Shown piece by piece: positions 35,548-43,751 of a stretch of DNA of 47,184 nucleotides (position 1 is the stretch's first letter; every line of letters begins with the position of its first letter). Origin of the DNA: Clostridium sp. (GTDB lineage: Bacteria > Bacillota > Clostridia > Clostridiales > Clostridiaceae); NCBI GenBank assembly GCA_031292145.1, contig JARLHR010000008.1, forward strand, positions 1-47,184. The letters run 5' to 3'. A program made the translations under genes and the position numbers. Under the pieces are notes generated by a model. The model did not search any database. It was not told where the DNA came from and saw nothing but the letters and a program-made list of their open reading frames with translations.

Positions 35548-36084
35548 TTATAAAATATGACTTGTATATAATTCTTCATAGTCAATTATTTCGTATATCT
35601 TATCTAATAGTTCATTAATTGAATGCTTTCTGCTTCTTCCACATGCTTTCGCAGTATTGTTACATAATAAACACCTTCTAGCATGTAGACCTATTCCACT
35701 TCTACTAACTTGTTCTCCATTATTATTAAACACATCATAATCAAACAATCTTCCTAACCTATGATTTCCCTCAATGGATGTAGTTATTCTTTTTACAAAC
35801 CATGGACCTGCATCAACAACTAGGAATGCCTCATCGCCATCAGCAGTAGTTTGAACTGCCTTATAAACTAATTTCACATTATATTTGTTCAATTCTTCCT
35901 CTAATAATTCAATACCACTTTCATGAATCTTTGTGAAAGTTGGATTATTTTTTTCTACTCCTGGAATATTTAATGTAAAAGAAATCAAAGTATTTTTATA
36001 AATATTAATTAGTTCTTTTTGCATTTCTGCTCTTTTCTCTCTTGCATTAAGTATTTGTTCAATTACTTGCTCTTTCTTATTCAT
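35548..36084 (-). CDS. citX: Apo-citrate lyase phosphoribosyl-dephospho-CoA transferase
   Basis: It attaches the 2'-(5''-triphosphoribosyl)-3'-dephospho-CoA prosthetic group to the acyl carrier subunit CitD. The C-terminal half has the CitX signature GLHARRCLLCNN...CGRSRKHS, and the length (about 178 aa) is normal. The frame can begin at a TTG at 36090, but the ATG at 36084 has better spacing (9 nt) to AAAGGGG. It is the last gene of the citCDEFX block, 21 nt after citF. Its donor substrate is made by CitG (41206-42084). Confidence 0.92.
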   Translation of the reverse strand: MNKKEQVIEQILNAREKRAEMQKELINIYKNTLISFTLNIPGVEKNNPTFTKIHESGIELLEEELNKYNVKLVYKAVQTTADGDEAFLVVDAGPWFVKRITTSIEGNHRLGRLFDYDVFNNNGEQVSRSGIGLHARRCLLCNNTAKACGRSRKHSINELLDKIYEIIDYEELYTSHIL

Positions 36085-36105
36085 TATCAATATCCCCTTT
36101 GTAAT

Positions 36106-37653
36106 TTATTTTACTTGCTTGATAACATCAATAATTGTTCCATCTCTGTACTCTACAATCCCAACAATTTTATCACCATATTCAATTGGTTTTGCTTTTC
36201 CTGTAATACTTTCTGCTTTCTCTTTTAATTCTTCTATAGAGAATACAGGTAATTTTGCTTTTGTAAATCTTTCAATTAAATCTTGTCTTAATGGATTTAC
36301 TGCTATTCCTCTATCAGTAACTACAACATCAATTGTTTCTCCTGGAGTTATTACTGTATTAACCTTATCTACAATTGTAGGTATTCTTCCTCTAATTAAT
36401 GGACAAACTATCATTGCAAGCTTTGCACCTGCGGCAGTATCACAATGTCCACCTGAAGCACCTCTTATTACTCCATCTGAACCTGTAATTACGTTAACAT
36501 TAAAATCAGTATCTACTTCTAAAGCACTTAACATAACTATATCAAGCTTATTAACTGCACAGCCTTTGTTATGAGGATTTGCATAGAAAGATGCACTTAT
36601 TTCATAATGATTTGGGTTTTCTCCTATTGATCTCGCTGCTGTTAAGTCAAAACTTTGTGTATCATATAGTTTTGAAATTAATCCTTCCTCTAGCATTTCT
36701 ACAAACTGCCCTGTAATTCCACCTAATGCAAAACTAGCTTTAATGTCTTTTTCAATCATCTTTTCTCTTATAAATCTTGCAACTGCTAGTGATGCACCGC
36801 CTGTACCACATTGCATAGAGAAACCTGGTGCAAAATAACCTGAAGCCTCAATTGCTGCTGCTGCATATTTAGCAATTAATAATTCTCTCGGATTTTTAGT
36901 ATATCTTGTAGCACCTGATACAATTCCCTTTGGATTTCCAATTGCGTCTACCTTAACTACGTAATCTACATCAGTTTGTACAATACTTGCAGGTACATTG
37001 GGATATTCAACTAAGTTATCTGTAATAAGTACCACTTTATCTGCTAATTCTGCATCTACCTTGGCATATCCTAATGATCCACAGAATGATTCCCCACTAT
37101 ATCCATTTGCATTACCATATTCATCGCAGCAAGGCGCTCCTAAAAATGCAACATCAATTTGTGAATCTCCTGCTTCTATAGCTCTTGCTCTACCACCATG
37201 TGAACGTATTATAATTGGAGTCTCTAAAATCCCTTTTGATATAGCTTCAGCTAAAGGTCCTCTAACACCACTTGTAATTATTTTTGTAACAACACCATTT
37301 TTTATATGTTCAACAACTGGTGCATGTACTTCATTTAATGAACTAGAAGCTAAAGTCAAGTTTTTGATTCCTTGCTTTGCTATGCAATCTAGAACCATAT
37401 TTAAAATATAATCACCTTCTCTAAAGTGATGATGAAAAGATATTGTCATACCATCTTTAAGTCCAGTTTCTACAACCGCTTTTTCAATACTGTCTAATAA
37501 TTTACTGTTTCCTGGCATTACTTGAGATATTTTGCGTCCAAATTTACGTTTTTCAGGTTGAAAACTAAATGGTCCATTGTAAGGCATTAATTCTCCAATT
37601 CCTTCTACATATTCTGGTACTTCTCTTCCGATTTTATTCTTAAGCAATTTCAT
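36106..37653 (-). CDS. citF: Citrate lyase alpha subunit (citrate CoA-transferase)
   Basis: It exchanges acetyl on the CitD carrier for citrate, giving citryl-carrier and acetate. At about 515 aa the chain has the normal CitF length and sequence: GREVPEYVEGIG at the N-terminus, FHHHFREGD, GCAVNKLDIVMLSALEVD, GGHCDTAAGAKL and the C-terminal VTDRGIAVNP. It overlaps the end of citE. AAGGAGGGG in the citE end sits close to the ATG at 37653. A TTG at 37647 (8 nt after GGAGG) is an alternative start giving MLKNKIGREVP, and the longest frame begins at 37665. The exact start is therefore uncertain by a few codons. Confidence 0.95.
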   Translation of the reverse strand: MKLLKNKIGREVPEYVEGIGELMPYNGPFSFQPEKRKFGRKISQVMPGNSKLLDSIEKAVVETGLKDGMTISFHHHFREGDYILNMVLDCIAKQGIKNLTLASSSLNEVHAPVVEHIKNGVVTKIITSGVRGPLAEAISKGILETPIIIRSHGGRARAIEAGDSQIDVAFLGAPCCDEYGNANGYSGESFCGSLGYAKVDAELADKVVLITDNLVEYPNVPASIVQTDVDYVVKVDAIGNPKGIVSGATRYTKNPRELLIAKYAAAAIEASGYFAPGFSMQCGTGGASLAVARFIREKMIEKDIKASFALGGITGQFVEMLEEGLISKLYDTQSFDLTAARSIGENPNHYEISASFYANPHNKGCAVNKLDIVMLSALEVDTDFNVNVITGSDGVIRGASGGHCDTAAGAKLAMIVCPLIRGRIPTIVDKVNTVITPGETIDVVVTDRGIAVNPLRQDLIERFTKAKLPVFSIEELKEKAESITGKAKPIEYGDKIVGIVEYRDGTIIDVIKQVK

Positions 37654-38542
37654 CCCCTCCTTCATTTACATATACACCTGCTGCTTCTGCTAACATAAGT
37701 GCTCTTTGTGCTCTTTCTATTATTGGCTTATCTACCATTTTCCCATCTAGAGATACTACACCTGAACCTCTTTGTTTAGCTTCTTCTGCTGCTTTTATTA
37801 CTCTTATTGATTTATCTATTTCCTTTTGTGATGGTGTATATATTTCATGAACCGGTCCTATTTGTCTTGGATTTATTACTGATTTCCCATCGAAGCCTAA
37901 TTGTTTTATTAATTTTACTTCATTTGCAAAACCTTCTTCATTATTTACATCTGAGTATACTGTATCAAAAGCATATATTCCTGCTGCTCTTGCTGCAAGC
38001 AATATTTGACTTCTTCCCATTAATAATTCAATTCCTTCTGGTGAACGAGTAGTTTTGATATCGGTTACATAATCCTCCGCTCCTATAGCTATACCCATCA
38101 GTCTTTTACTAGCTGTAGCTATTTCATATGCATTTAGTGCTCCTAATGCTCCTTCAACAGCAGCCATCATTTTTGTTTTTCCTACTGGTATTCCTGCTTC
38201 TCTTTCTATTCTTGCTATTTCATTTTCCACATCTATAATATCTTGTGCACATTCTGTTTTTGGAAGCCTAATGACATCTGGCTGTGCTCTAACTATAGCT
38301 TCTAAATCTTCCATACCAAATGGTGTTTCCAATCCATTTATTCTTACTACGGTTTCAACACCTTCATAATCTATAGTTTTCAATGCATTATATACTAAAA
38401 ATCTTGCAGCATCTTTTTCATTTAATGATACAGAATCTTCTAAATCAAACATTATTGAATCTGCTCCATATATATGTCCATCTTTAATCATTCCCGGGTT
38501 ATTTCCTGGTATATACATCATTGTCCTTCTTAGTTTGTACAT
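37640..38542 (-). CDS. citE: Citrate lyase beta subunit (citryl-ACP lyase)
   Basis: It cleaves citryl-carrier to acetyl-carrier and oxaloacetate with Mg2+. The 300-aa TIM-barrel of the HpcH/HpaI/CitE family is complete: RRTMMYIPGNNPGM at the N-terminus, FDLEDSVSLNEKDAAR (metal and CoA region), AAVEGALGALNAYEI with the metal-binding Glu, and GFDGKSVINPRQI. The start ATG overlaps the citD stop as TAATG. Its 3' end overlaps citF, so CitD, CitE and CitF are made in coupled fashion. Confidence 0.96.
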   Translation of the reverse strand: MYKLRRTMMYIPGNNPGMIKDGHIYGADSIMFDLEDSVSLNEKDAARFLVYNALKTIDYEGVETVVRINGLETPFGMEDLEAIVRAQPDVIRLPKTECAQDIIDVENEIARIEREAGIPVGKTKMMAAVEGALGALNAYEIATASKRLMGIAIGAEDYVTDIKTTRSPEGIELLMGRSQILLAARAAGIYAFDTVYSDVNNEEGFANEVKLIKQLGFDGKSVINPRQIGPVHEIYTPSQKEIDKSIRVIKAAEEAKQRGSGVVSLDGKMVDKPIIERAQRALMLAEAAGVYVNEGGDEIA

Positions 38543-38838
38543 TACTTTTCGCCTCCCCAGTAAAAGTTGGTTTCCCCTGCTGCTCTTAGCGCTGCAGTCT
38601 GCACTCTTGATTTAATAACACAATCTAATGCTCCTTTATCATTAACACCAACAATAGCACTTTCGATTTTAAGATCTTTTAGTGTATCAATTATAACTTT
38701 CTTAATTTGTTCACCAAATTGTTTCTCTACTGAGCTTTTCAATTTTATTAATATTTCTTTATCTGGATTTGGTTCAATTGTTACTGCAATATCGCTTGAT
38801 TCCAGAGTTCCTGCCATAGCAGTATTCTTTATTTCCAT
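38542..38838 (-). CDS. citD: Citrate lyase acyl carrier protein (gamma subunit)
   Basis: The 98-aa carrier subunit of citrate lyase. The prosthetic group attaches to Ser14 in GTLESSDI. The family's conserved N-terminus (KNTAMAGTLESSD) and C-terminal RVQTAALRA are visible. Length is normal. It follows citC by 41 nt, is preceded by GGAGGAT, and overlaps citE by 1 nt (TAATG). Confidence 0.95.
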   Translation of the reverse strand: MEIKNTAMAGTLESSDIAVTIEPNPDKEILIKLKSSVEKQFGEQIKKVIIDTLKDLKIESAIVGVNDKGALDCVIKSRVQTAALRAAGETNFYWGGEK

Positions 38839-38879
38839 GATTCATCCTCCTATACTGAAATTAAAGTTATTTTAAAATT

Positions 38880-39905
38880 TTAAATCTTACTTATTATTGC
38901 CTTAGCTTCTAATGACATTAAAAACTTATAAGTTGTCTCAGGAATTAAATTTTTCACTTCTGAAAATTTATTTTCTTTAATCAGCTTTCTAACTCTTGAT
39001 GCACTTGTTATATCATTTCCTACACCTATTCTTGGAACTTCAATCACTTCAACATTATAACTAGGCAATATTTCTTTCATAGTATCATTGTATGTTTTAG
39101 TAACTTCGCATGAAGGTTCTTCACCTACATATCTTCTGTTAATCCCTAAAGCTGGTACTATATATTCTGCAAAAATCTTTATATCTAATGATGTATGAAT
39201 TTTAACAACTTCATCTAATTTCTTTATAAAGTACGATGGAAAAGTTGCACTTGAAATTATATAGTCTTCCCCCTTGTGTATTACGACATTTTTTAAATGT
39301 CCCAACCCTTCTTCAACAAGTTTATATCTAACTTTAGCTGAAAAAACTGATCTATCTTCTGAAACTACAAAAACATGAACTACATCACTTTCTTTAGATG
39401 CTTTTTCTATCAAATATTTATGTCCTAAAGTAAATGGATTACAATTTACAACCACAGCTGAAATTATTTTTCCTTCAACTTTTTTCTTTTGAATCCTATC
39501 TTGAAAACTACTTATTCCATAAGGATTATTTTCTAACAAAATGACTTTATTAGTAACTTCCGCTATTTTATAAAAGCCAAAGTCTTCAAACATCTTATAA
39601 TTACTTGGTTTTGTATAAACAAACAAATGATTATTACCTCTTCTATACTGTTCATTAATTAAAGTAGATACAATTTTATTCGAAATACCCATTCCTTTAT
39701 AGTTTTCATCTACAGCTATGCATTTTAAGATTCTTCCGTCAAATGAGCCGGTAGCAATTATCTGATTATTATCATATAGTGCCACTGTATACTCTATATT
39801 ATTATCAAATCTTAGTCCTTGTTTTAAGAGAAAATTTTTCACCTCATTTATTTTTTTATAATCATTACCTTCAATGATTATTTCTTCTAAGTTAAGGTAT
39901 TCCAT
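38880..39905 (-). CDS. citC: Citrate lyase synthetase (acetate:SH-citrate lyase ligase)
   Basis: It acetylates the thiol of the citrate lyase prosthetic group using ATP and acetate, thereby activating the enzyme. The N-terminal third (about 10-130) is a GNAT-like domain (YKGMGISNKIVSTLI). The rest is a nucleotidyltransferase fold with NPFTLGHKYLIEKAS (a T/HxGH-type nucleotide motif) and SASRVRKLI. The longest frame starts at 39938, but the ATG at 39905 follows AAGGAAGTG at correct distance. It is the first gene of citCDEFX and is preceded by about 500 nt holding several GTATAC operators. Confidence 0.93.
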   Translation of the reverse strand: MEYLNLEEIIIEGNDYKKINEVKNFLLKQGLRFDNNIEYTVALYDNNQIIATGSFDGRILKCIAVDENYKGMGISNKIVSTLINEQYRRGNNHLFVYTKPSNYKMFEDFGFYKIAEVTNKVILLENNPYGISSFQDRIQKKKVEGKIISAVVVNCNPFTLGHKYLIEKASKESDVVHVFVVSEDRSVFSAKVRYKLVEEGLGHLKNVVIHKGEDYIISSATFPSYFIKKLDEVVKIHTSLDIKIFAEYIVPALGINRRYVGEEPSCEVTKTYNDTMKEILPSYNVEVIEVPRIGVGNDITSASRVRKLIKENKFSEVKNLIPETTYKFLMSLEAKAIISKI

Positions 39906-39971
39906 AATATCACTTCCTTCATATTTAAAATGACACATTATATTATTTAAATTAAAGATTTTTAGTATAAT

Positions 39972-40015
39972 ATATTATTTCTAATTGTATACCTGTATAC
40001 AATTAGAAATAATAT
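39972..40015. promoter_or_regulatory. 44-bp perfect palindrome containing a GTATAC operator
   Basis: The operator ATTGTATAC-CT-GTATACAAT is embedded in a palindrome with 21-bp arms (39972-39992 and 39995-40015), starting 67 nt upstream of citC. It can bind the GntR dimer. As RNA, if transcribed, it would form a very stable hairpin. Confidence 0.85.
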
Positions 40016-40023
40016 TTTTTACC

Positions 40024-40043
40024 ATTGTATACATGTATACAAT
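40024..40043. promoter_or_regulatory. Second GntR-type operator upstream of citC
   Basis: ATTGTATAC-AT-GTATACAAT is a perfect palindrome whose centre lies 40 nt, close to four helical turns, from the centre of the 39972-40015 palindrome. Cooperative binding is plausible. Confidence 0.8.
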
Positions 40044-40180
40044 TTGTTTGAAAAAAGGTTTGGTTTATACTTATTGCTTTTTATAATCATTTTTATTAAG
40101 TTAAATTTTTTTTATAGAAAAACATTTTATGTATATTAATTATTTAAGCAGGAATCTTTATAGCAATATATTTTTCAAAC

Positions 40181-40196
40181 TGTATACCTGTATACA
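40181..40196. promoter_or_regulatory. Third GntR-type operator upstream of citC
   Basis: TGTATAC-CT-GTATACA. A degenerate copy (TTATACTAATATACAAT) lies further upstream near 40224-40240. No gene is present in the 39939-40398 interval. Confidence 0.7.
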
Positions 40197-40347
40197 ATTA
40201 GAGATAAAGATAGTTTTTTAATCTTATACTAATATACAATTTCTATAAGATTAATTTTTTTTGATTTCTATGTGTTTATTATATTATGTATCTTAATATT
40301 TTGCAATCGTTTTTGCAAAAAAAAATGCGGAAATTTAAGGAAATTTC

Positions 40348-40400
40348 AATCATGAGTGTATACATATATAAACAAAGTATACTTGTATACACTCATGATT
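40348..40400. promoter_or_regulatory. Hairpin with operator core at the regulator's 3' end
   Basis: AATCATGAGTGTATAC (40348-40363) pairs perfectly with GTATACACTCATGATT (40385-40400), which includes the last bases of the GntR gene. The core GTATAC-TT-GTATAC (40377-40390) is also an operator-like site. It may combine 3' hairpin and autoregulatory or roadblock binding. Confidence 0.6.
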
Positions 40401-41073
40401 AAAATAAATGAATCTCTTTTGATAGAAACTTCTTAGCATTTAATGTGTGCTCCCTACCTATTTGTTCCGCTAATATTTCATCTTTCTTTTCAAAAGCTTC
40501 TATAAGTGCTTTATGTTCTTCCATTGCTACATTCCTTCTTTTATTCATAACCAAAGTAAAATTTCTCAACTTTGATAAATATTCATAAATCTGTTTCATT
40601 TGGTCTATAAGCCTTTGATTATTACTAGAATATAATATACTATCATGAAATTCTCCATGCAATATCCAATATCCTTTAATGTCATTATTATTAATACATT
40701 GGTCCATCTTAGAAGCCTTTTCCTTTAGTTTTAATATTTGTACTGCAGATATACTAGAACATGCCAACCTAAATGCTAATCCTTCAAGAACTTCTCTGAT
40801 TTCATAAATTTCTAAAATATCTCTTTTAGAAATTCCTTTAACAATAGTTCCTTTCCTAGGAATATTTTCTGCCAAACCTTCAATTTCTAATTGTCTAAAT
40901 GCTTCTCTAACAGGAGTTCTACTGACCCCCATCTTATCTGCTATAGAAGTTTCAACTAATCTATCACCTGGTTGGAAACTTCCATTCATAATTGCCTTTC
41001 TAAGTCTTTCAAGAACTACTTCTCTAATAGGCCTTAAATCTGTTATTTCAATTTTTTCAAATAATGGTTCCAT
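40399..41073 (-). CDS. GntR/FadR-subfamily (FCD) transcription regulator (224 aa)
   Basis: It controls the tricarboxylate cluster by inference from position and repeated sites. The N-terminal winged helix (about 14-80) has the GntR signature: LRKAIMNGSFQPGDRL, then SIADKMGVSRTPVREA, then LEIEGLAENIPRKGTIV. The C-terminal part (about 85-215) is an FCD ligand domain with EIYEIREVLEG, FHDSI and EHKALIEA, where His/Asp residues bind a metal and a carboxylate ligand, here perhaps citrate. AAGGAAG precedes the ATG. Sites GTATAC-NN-GTATAC downstream fit a GntR dimer. Confidence 0.92.
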   Translation of the reverse strand: MEPLFEKIEITDLRPIREVVLERLRKAIMNGSFQPGDRLVETSIADKMGVSRTPVREAFRQLEIEGLAENIPRKGTIVKGISKRDILEIYEIREVLEGLAFRLACSSISAVQILKLKEKASKMDQCINNNDIKGYWILHGEFHDSILYSSNNQRLIDQMKQIYEYLSKLRNFTLVMNKRRNVAMEEHKALIEAFEKKDEILAEQIGREHTLNAKKFLSKEIHLF

Positions 41074-41205
41074 TTATTCACTTCCTTAAAATAAAAGTTT
41101 TTCCTCTCATTTAATCACTCTATTTTCAATCCTCTTATTTTTGCTTATATAGCTTACCATGATAGCTTTACTAAGTTCAACTACCTATGTTAAACTTAAT
41201 AATTT

Positions 41206-42084
41206 CTATAATTTTATATTATTCATATATTCTTCTACGAGACTCAAAAATACAGTTAATGCTAATAAATCTGCACTTCCTCCTGGACTTATGTTTCTTT
41301 CCATGAATTCAGTACATAAATTATATATATGTTCTCTCCCGTTAGAAGTTTTCATTCCTCCAATTGCTAATATATCTCCTGCCCTTTCTTTAACTTCTGC
41401 TAATACTTTAGGTGAATGTCTATATATTATGGTGGAATCATCACAAATTTGCATTATCCCAATAAGCGTGTGGACTAATCTATCATTAATGCTTAACTCA
41501 GAACTTTTCTTATAAAAATCTAAAGAAAATTCAAAAACAGTTGGAATTCCTCTTTCTACTTCACCTCTTACTCCATTTGTTCTATATTTTAAGAACAATT
41601 TTTCACCGTGGCTCTGTCCCTCTGTATTTTTTAAAGATACAAGTTCTTTTTCTACTATTCCTACGGTCATTTTTTTTACAACATCCTGTATATGTTCAAA
41701 ATTTTTCCCCTCATAAATGACCTTCCCTATAGCAGCACAAGTAATTCCCATTAGGAATAACATACCTTTGTGAGTATTGACTCCTTTAGTTTTCGCAAAC
41801 ATGTCTTTTTCCGCTTCTATTCCTATATGCCTTATAGAATCAAATATTTCTTTGCAGGGCTTACACGAAAATCCCTCTTGCACAAATAGTATTAAATACT
41901 TGCTTAATACTGATGTGCTGTCAACAAATGTAAAAAAATCCATATCCTTATGGGCACCGCAAGATACTGGCGATACCAATCCAGGTGATGGATAGCAAGA
42001 AACTTCATAAATCATAGCTTGAATTGCTAAACCACTAATTTCCAGTGCCTTCTCATTAATTGTAAATACTTTTTTGTTATTCAT
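41206..42084 (-). CDS. citG: Triphosphoribosyl-dephospho-CoA synthase
   Basis: It makes the citrate lyase prosthetic-group precursor from ATP and 3'-dephospho-CoA. The 292-aa chain has the CitG/MdcB signatures YPSPGLVSPVSCGAHKDMD at the N-terminus, NTHKGMLF, GQSHGEKLFLKYRTNGVRGE, and a C-terminal ISPGGSADLLALT. The first ATG (42096) overlaps GGAG. The ATG at 42084, 6 nt after it, is the better start. It lies upstream of the GntR gene on the same strand, 132 nt apart, and completes the set citCDEFXG. Confidence 0.94.
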   Translation of the reverse strand: MNNKKVFTINEKALEISGLAIQAMIYEVSCYPSPGLVSPVSCGAHKDMDFFTFVDSTSVLSKYLILFVQEGFSCKPCKEIFDSIRHIGIEAEKDMFAKTKGVNTHKGMLFLMGITCAAIGKVIYEGKNFEHIQDVVKKMTVGIVEKELVSLKNTEGQSHGEKLFLKYRTNGVRGEVERGIPTVFEFSLDFYKKSSELSINDRLVHTLIGIMQICDDSTIIYRHSPKVLAEVKERAGDILAIGGMKTSNGREHIYNLCTEFMERNISPGGSADLLALTVFLSLVEEYMNNIKL

Positions 42085-42180
42085 TTTTTTCTCCATATAT
42101 TATTTTTGATAAATTGCGTATTAATCTATAATTATTTAGTTAATTTATTATTGATATTTTATCACAATACTAATTTAAAT

Positions 42181-42206
42181 ACTATTATTTAATAATAAAT
42201 AATAGT
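42181..42206 (+). promoter_or_regulatory. 5' hairpin of the 29-aa peptide gene
   Basis: A perfect 11-bp stem ACTATTATTTA / TAAATAATAGT with a 4-nt loop ends 20 nt before the GGAG ribosome site. It is probably a leader or operator structure. Confidence 0.55.
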
Positions 42207-42239
42207 TCTTTATCAATAAAAGTAATGGAGATGGCACCA

Positions 42240-42329
42240 ATGATTGCAGCTGAGGTAGTTGGATTTGGTGCAGCTCACATAGTACTCAGAATCATTGATT
42301 TGGTTGAGCACACGAATCATCATAAGTAA
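42240..42329 (+). CDS. Very small amphipathic peptide (29 aa)
   Basis: The ATG at 42240 follows GGAG (42227-42230) at 9 nt. In-frame ATGs at 42225 and 42231 are less well placed. The product begins MIAAEVVGFGAAHIVLRIID and ends with a charged, His-rich tail (LVEHTNHHK). The first 20 residues form a hydrophobic or amphipathic helix. A 5' hairpin and a 3' terminator frame the ORF tightly, as for a dedicated small gene. It could be a membrane-active peptide, a type I toxin or a small regulatory peptide. No family is recognised. Confidence 0.5.
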   Translation: MIAAEVVGFGAAHIVLRIIDLVEHTNHHK

Positions 42330-42366
42330 GTATAAACCGTATAGAATAAAATAACACTATTATAGC

Positions 42367-42403
42367 CTGGTGATTCTAAATTAAGTTCGCCAGTTTTCTC
42401 TTT
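42367..42403 (+). terminator. Terminator after the small peptide gene
   Basis: CTGGTGA (42367-42373) pairs with TCGCCAG (42387-42393) with one G-U pair, followed by TTTTCTCTTT. Confidence 0.65.
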
Positions 42404-42564
42404 ATTACTCAGATAATTGTTACAATATCAATTACTGCATTCGGGATATTTTAATTATATTTATACTAGTATCAATATAATATTTCATTTAAGTTAAAAG
42501 TATGATATTATCTTCTTTAATAATATTTATTATGAAAATCCATAATAATTGGAGGTTAAATAAT

Positions 42565-43407
42565 ATGCTTAAAGCAGACTTTCATGTTCATACATCTTCC
42601 TCAGATGGAATTTTGTCTCCTTCTGATGTTATTAAAAGAGCTCACAAAAATAATGTTAGATACATGTCAATAACTGATCACGATACATTAAGTGGATTAG
42701 ATGAATCTATTGAAGAAAGCAATAAATATGGTATTACTTTAATACCTGGAATTGAACTATCCACTCAGCATAACAGCGAAAGCGTACACATTTTAGGTTA
42801 TTTTAAAGATAATAACTTTAAAAATGAAAATCTTATAAAAGAATTAGCTAAAATAACAAATCATAGAATTATTAGGGCCAAAAACATGGTCGCCAAACTT
42901 AGAGAAGAATTTAATATAGAAATCAATTTTGAAAAGATTTTTAAGGAAGCTAATGATACTATTGCAAGACCACATATTGCTAGAGAAATAGTAAATTGTG
43001 GGTATCCTTATACCCATGACGAAATATTTGATAACTTCATTGGTAAAGGCTGTAAAGCTTATGTTCCTACTTTAAAATTATCTACTGCTGATGGCTTAAA
43101 GCTTTTAAAAGAATACAATGCCATTGTATTTTTAGCTCATCCAAAGCTAATTTTAAATACTAACATCAATGAATTTATATCCATGAATTTCAATGGTATA
43201 GAAGCTTTATATTATCAAAATACTCCTGAAGAAAACCAGAAGTATTTGAAAATAGCAAATGATAATAATCTACTTGTTTCTTGTGGTTCTGATTTTCATG
43301 GTGATTTAAAAAATGATGCTCGTCACGGCGATATAGGTTCCATTGAATTACCTTCTGAGTTTTTATCTAAGTTACTCAATGAATTAAACATAGAAATTCA
43401 TAACTGA
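42565..43407 (+). CDS. PHP-domain phosphoesterase (280 aa)
   Basis: A metal-dependent phosphoesterase of the PHP family, close to the TrpH/RnaAM group that acts on 3',5'-nucleotide bisphosphates and short RNA 5' ends. Metal ligands are visible in ADFHVHTSSSDG (residues 4-15), ITDHDTLSG, GIELS, RPHIAREI, FLAHP and SDFHGD. The longest frame begins at 42502, but GGAGG lies 9 nt before the ATG at 42565, where the family's usual N-terminus begins. Monocistronic, followed by a foldback element. Confidence 0.88.
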   Translation: MLKADFHVHTSSSDGILSPSDVIKRAHKNNVRYMSITDHDTLSGLDESIEESNKYGITLIPGIELSTQHNSESVHILGYFKDNNFKNENLIKELAKITNHRIIRAKNMVAKLREEFNIEINFEKIFKEANDTIARPHIAREIVNCGYPYTHDEIFDNFIGKGCKAYVPTLKLSTADGLKLLKEYNAIVFLAHPKLILNTNINEFISMNFNGIEALYYQNTPEENQKYLKIANDNNLLVSCGSDFHGDLKNDARHGDIGSIELPSEFLSKLLNELNIEIHN

Positions 43408-43429
43408 TTACTGCAAATTTTAATTTTCA

Positions 43430-43676
43430 TAAGGCACATGAAAGAAAATAGCAAATCCAAAATGCCATGGAATGTTCCTATATGCAGCATAGCTGCTCTT
43501 TTTAGAGGTGTTTATTTTTCATCAGACAAGGAAACAGATTAGCCTCATAGCGGGTCTATTAGGGAAATCTGCCGACGCAGTATGATGGAAAATAGGCATA
43601 TTAGAAAAGAGCAGCTATGCTGCAATACGGAACTTTTCTGGCAGATGGACTTGTTATTTTTTTGAATGTGCCTTAA
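43430..43676. repeat. Composite foldback element, copy 5 (about 247 bp)
   Basis: The outer arms TAAGGCACATGAAAGAAAATA... and ...TATTTTTTTGAATGTGCCTTA match the simple copies, including TCCA/TGCCA inside. Between them lies a second large hairpin with 20-bp perfect arms TGCAGCATAGCTGCTCTTTT (43483-43502) and its complement (43605-43624). Its centre is more GC-rich and has further pairing (TTTTTCATCA/TGATGGAAAA; CAGATT/AATCTG). The inner part looks like an insertion into a simple copy or a structured RNA. Confidence 0.75.
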
Positions 43677-43751
43677 TAATATCTCTTTATATATTCCTAT
43701 AATCTCATATATTTAGGTTACATTATCTAAGCATTACCCATTAAACATATA

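Noticed and set aside
40224-40240. Additional GntR operator
   Set aside because: TTATACTAATATACAAT keeps only part of the symmetry, so it is mentioned as degenerate and not listed as a site.
42097-42180. GTATAC-type operator before citG
   Set aside because: I looked for the motif upstream of citG and of the GntR gene start and found none. citG may be controlled differently.
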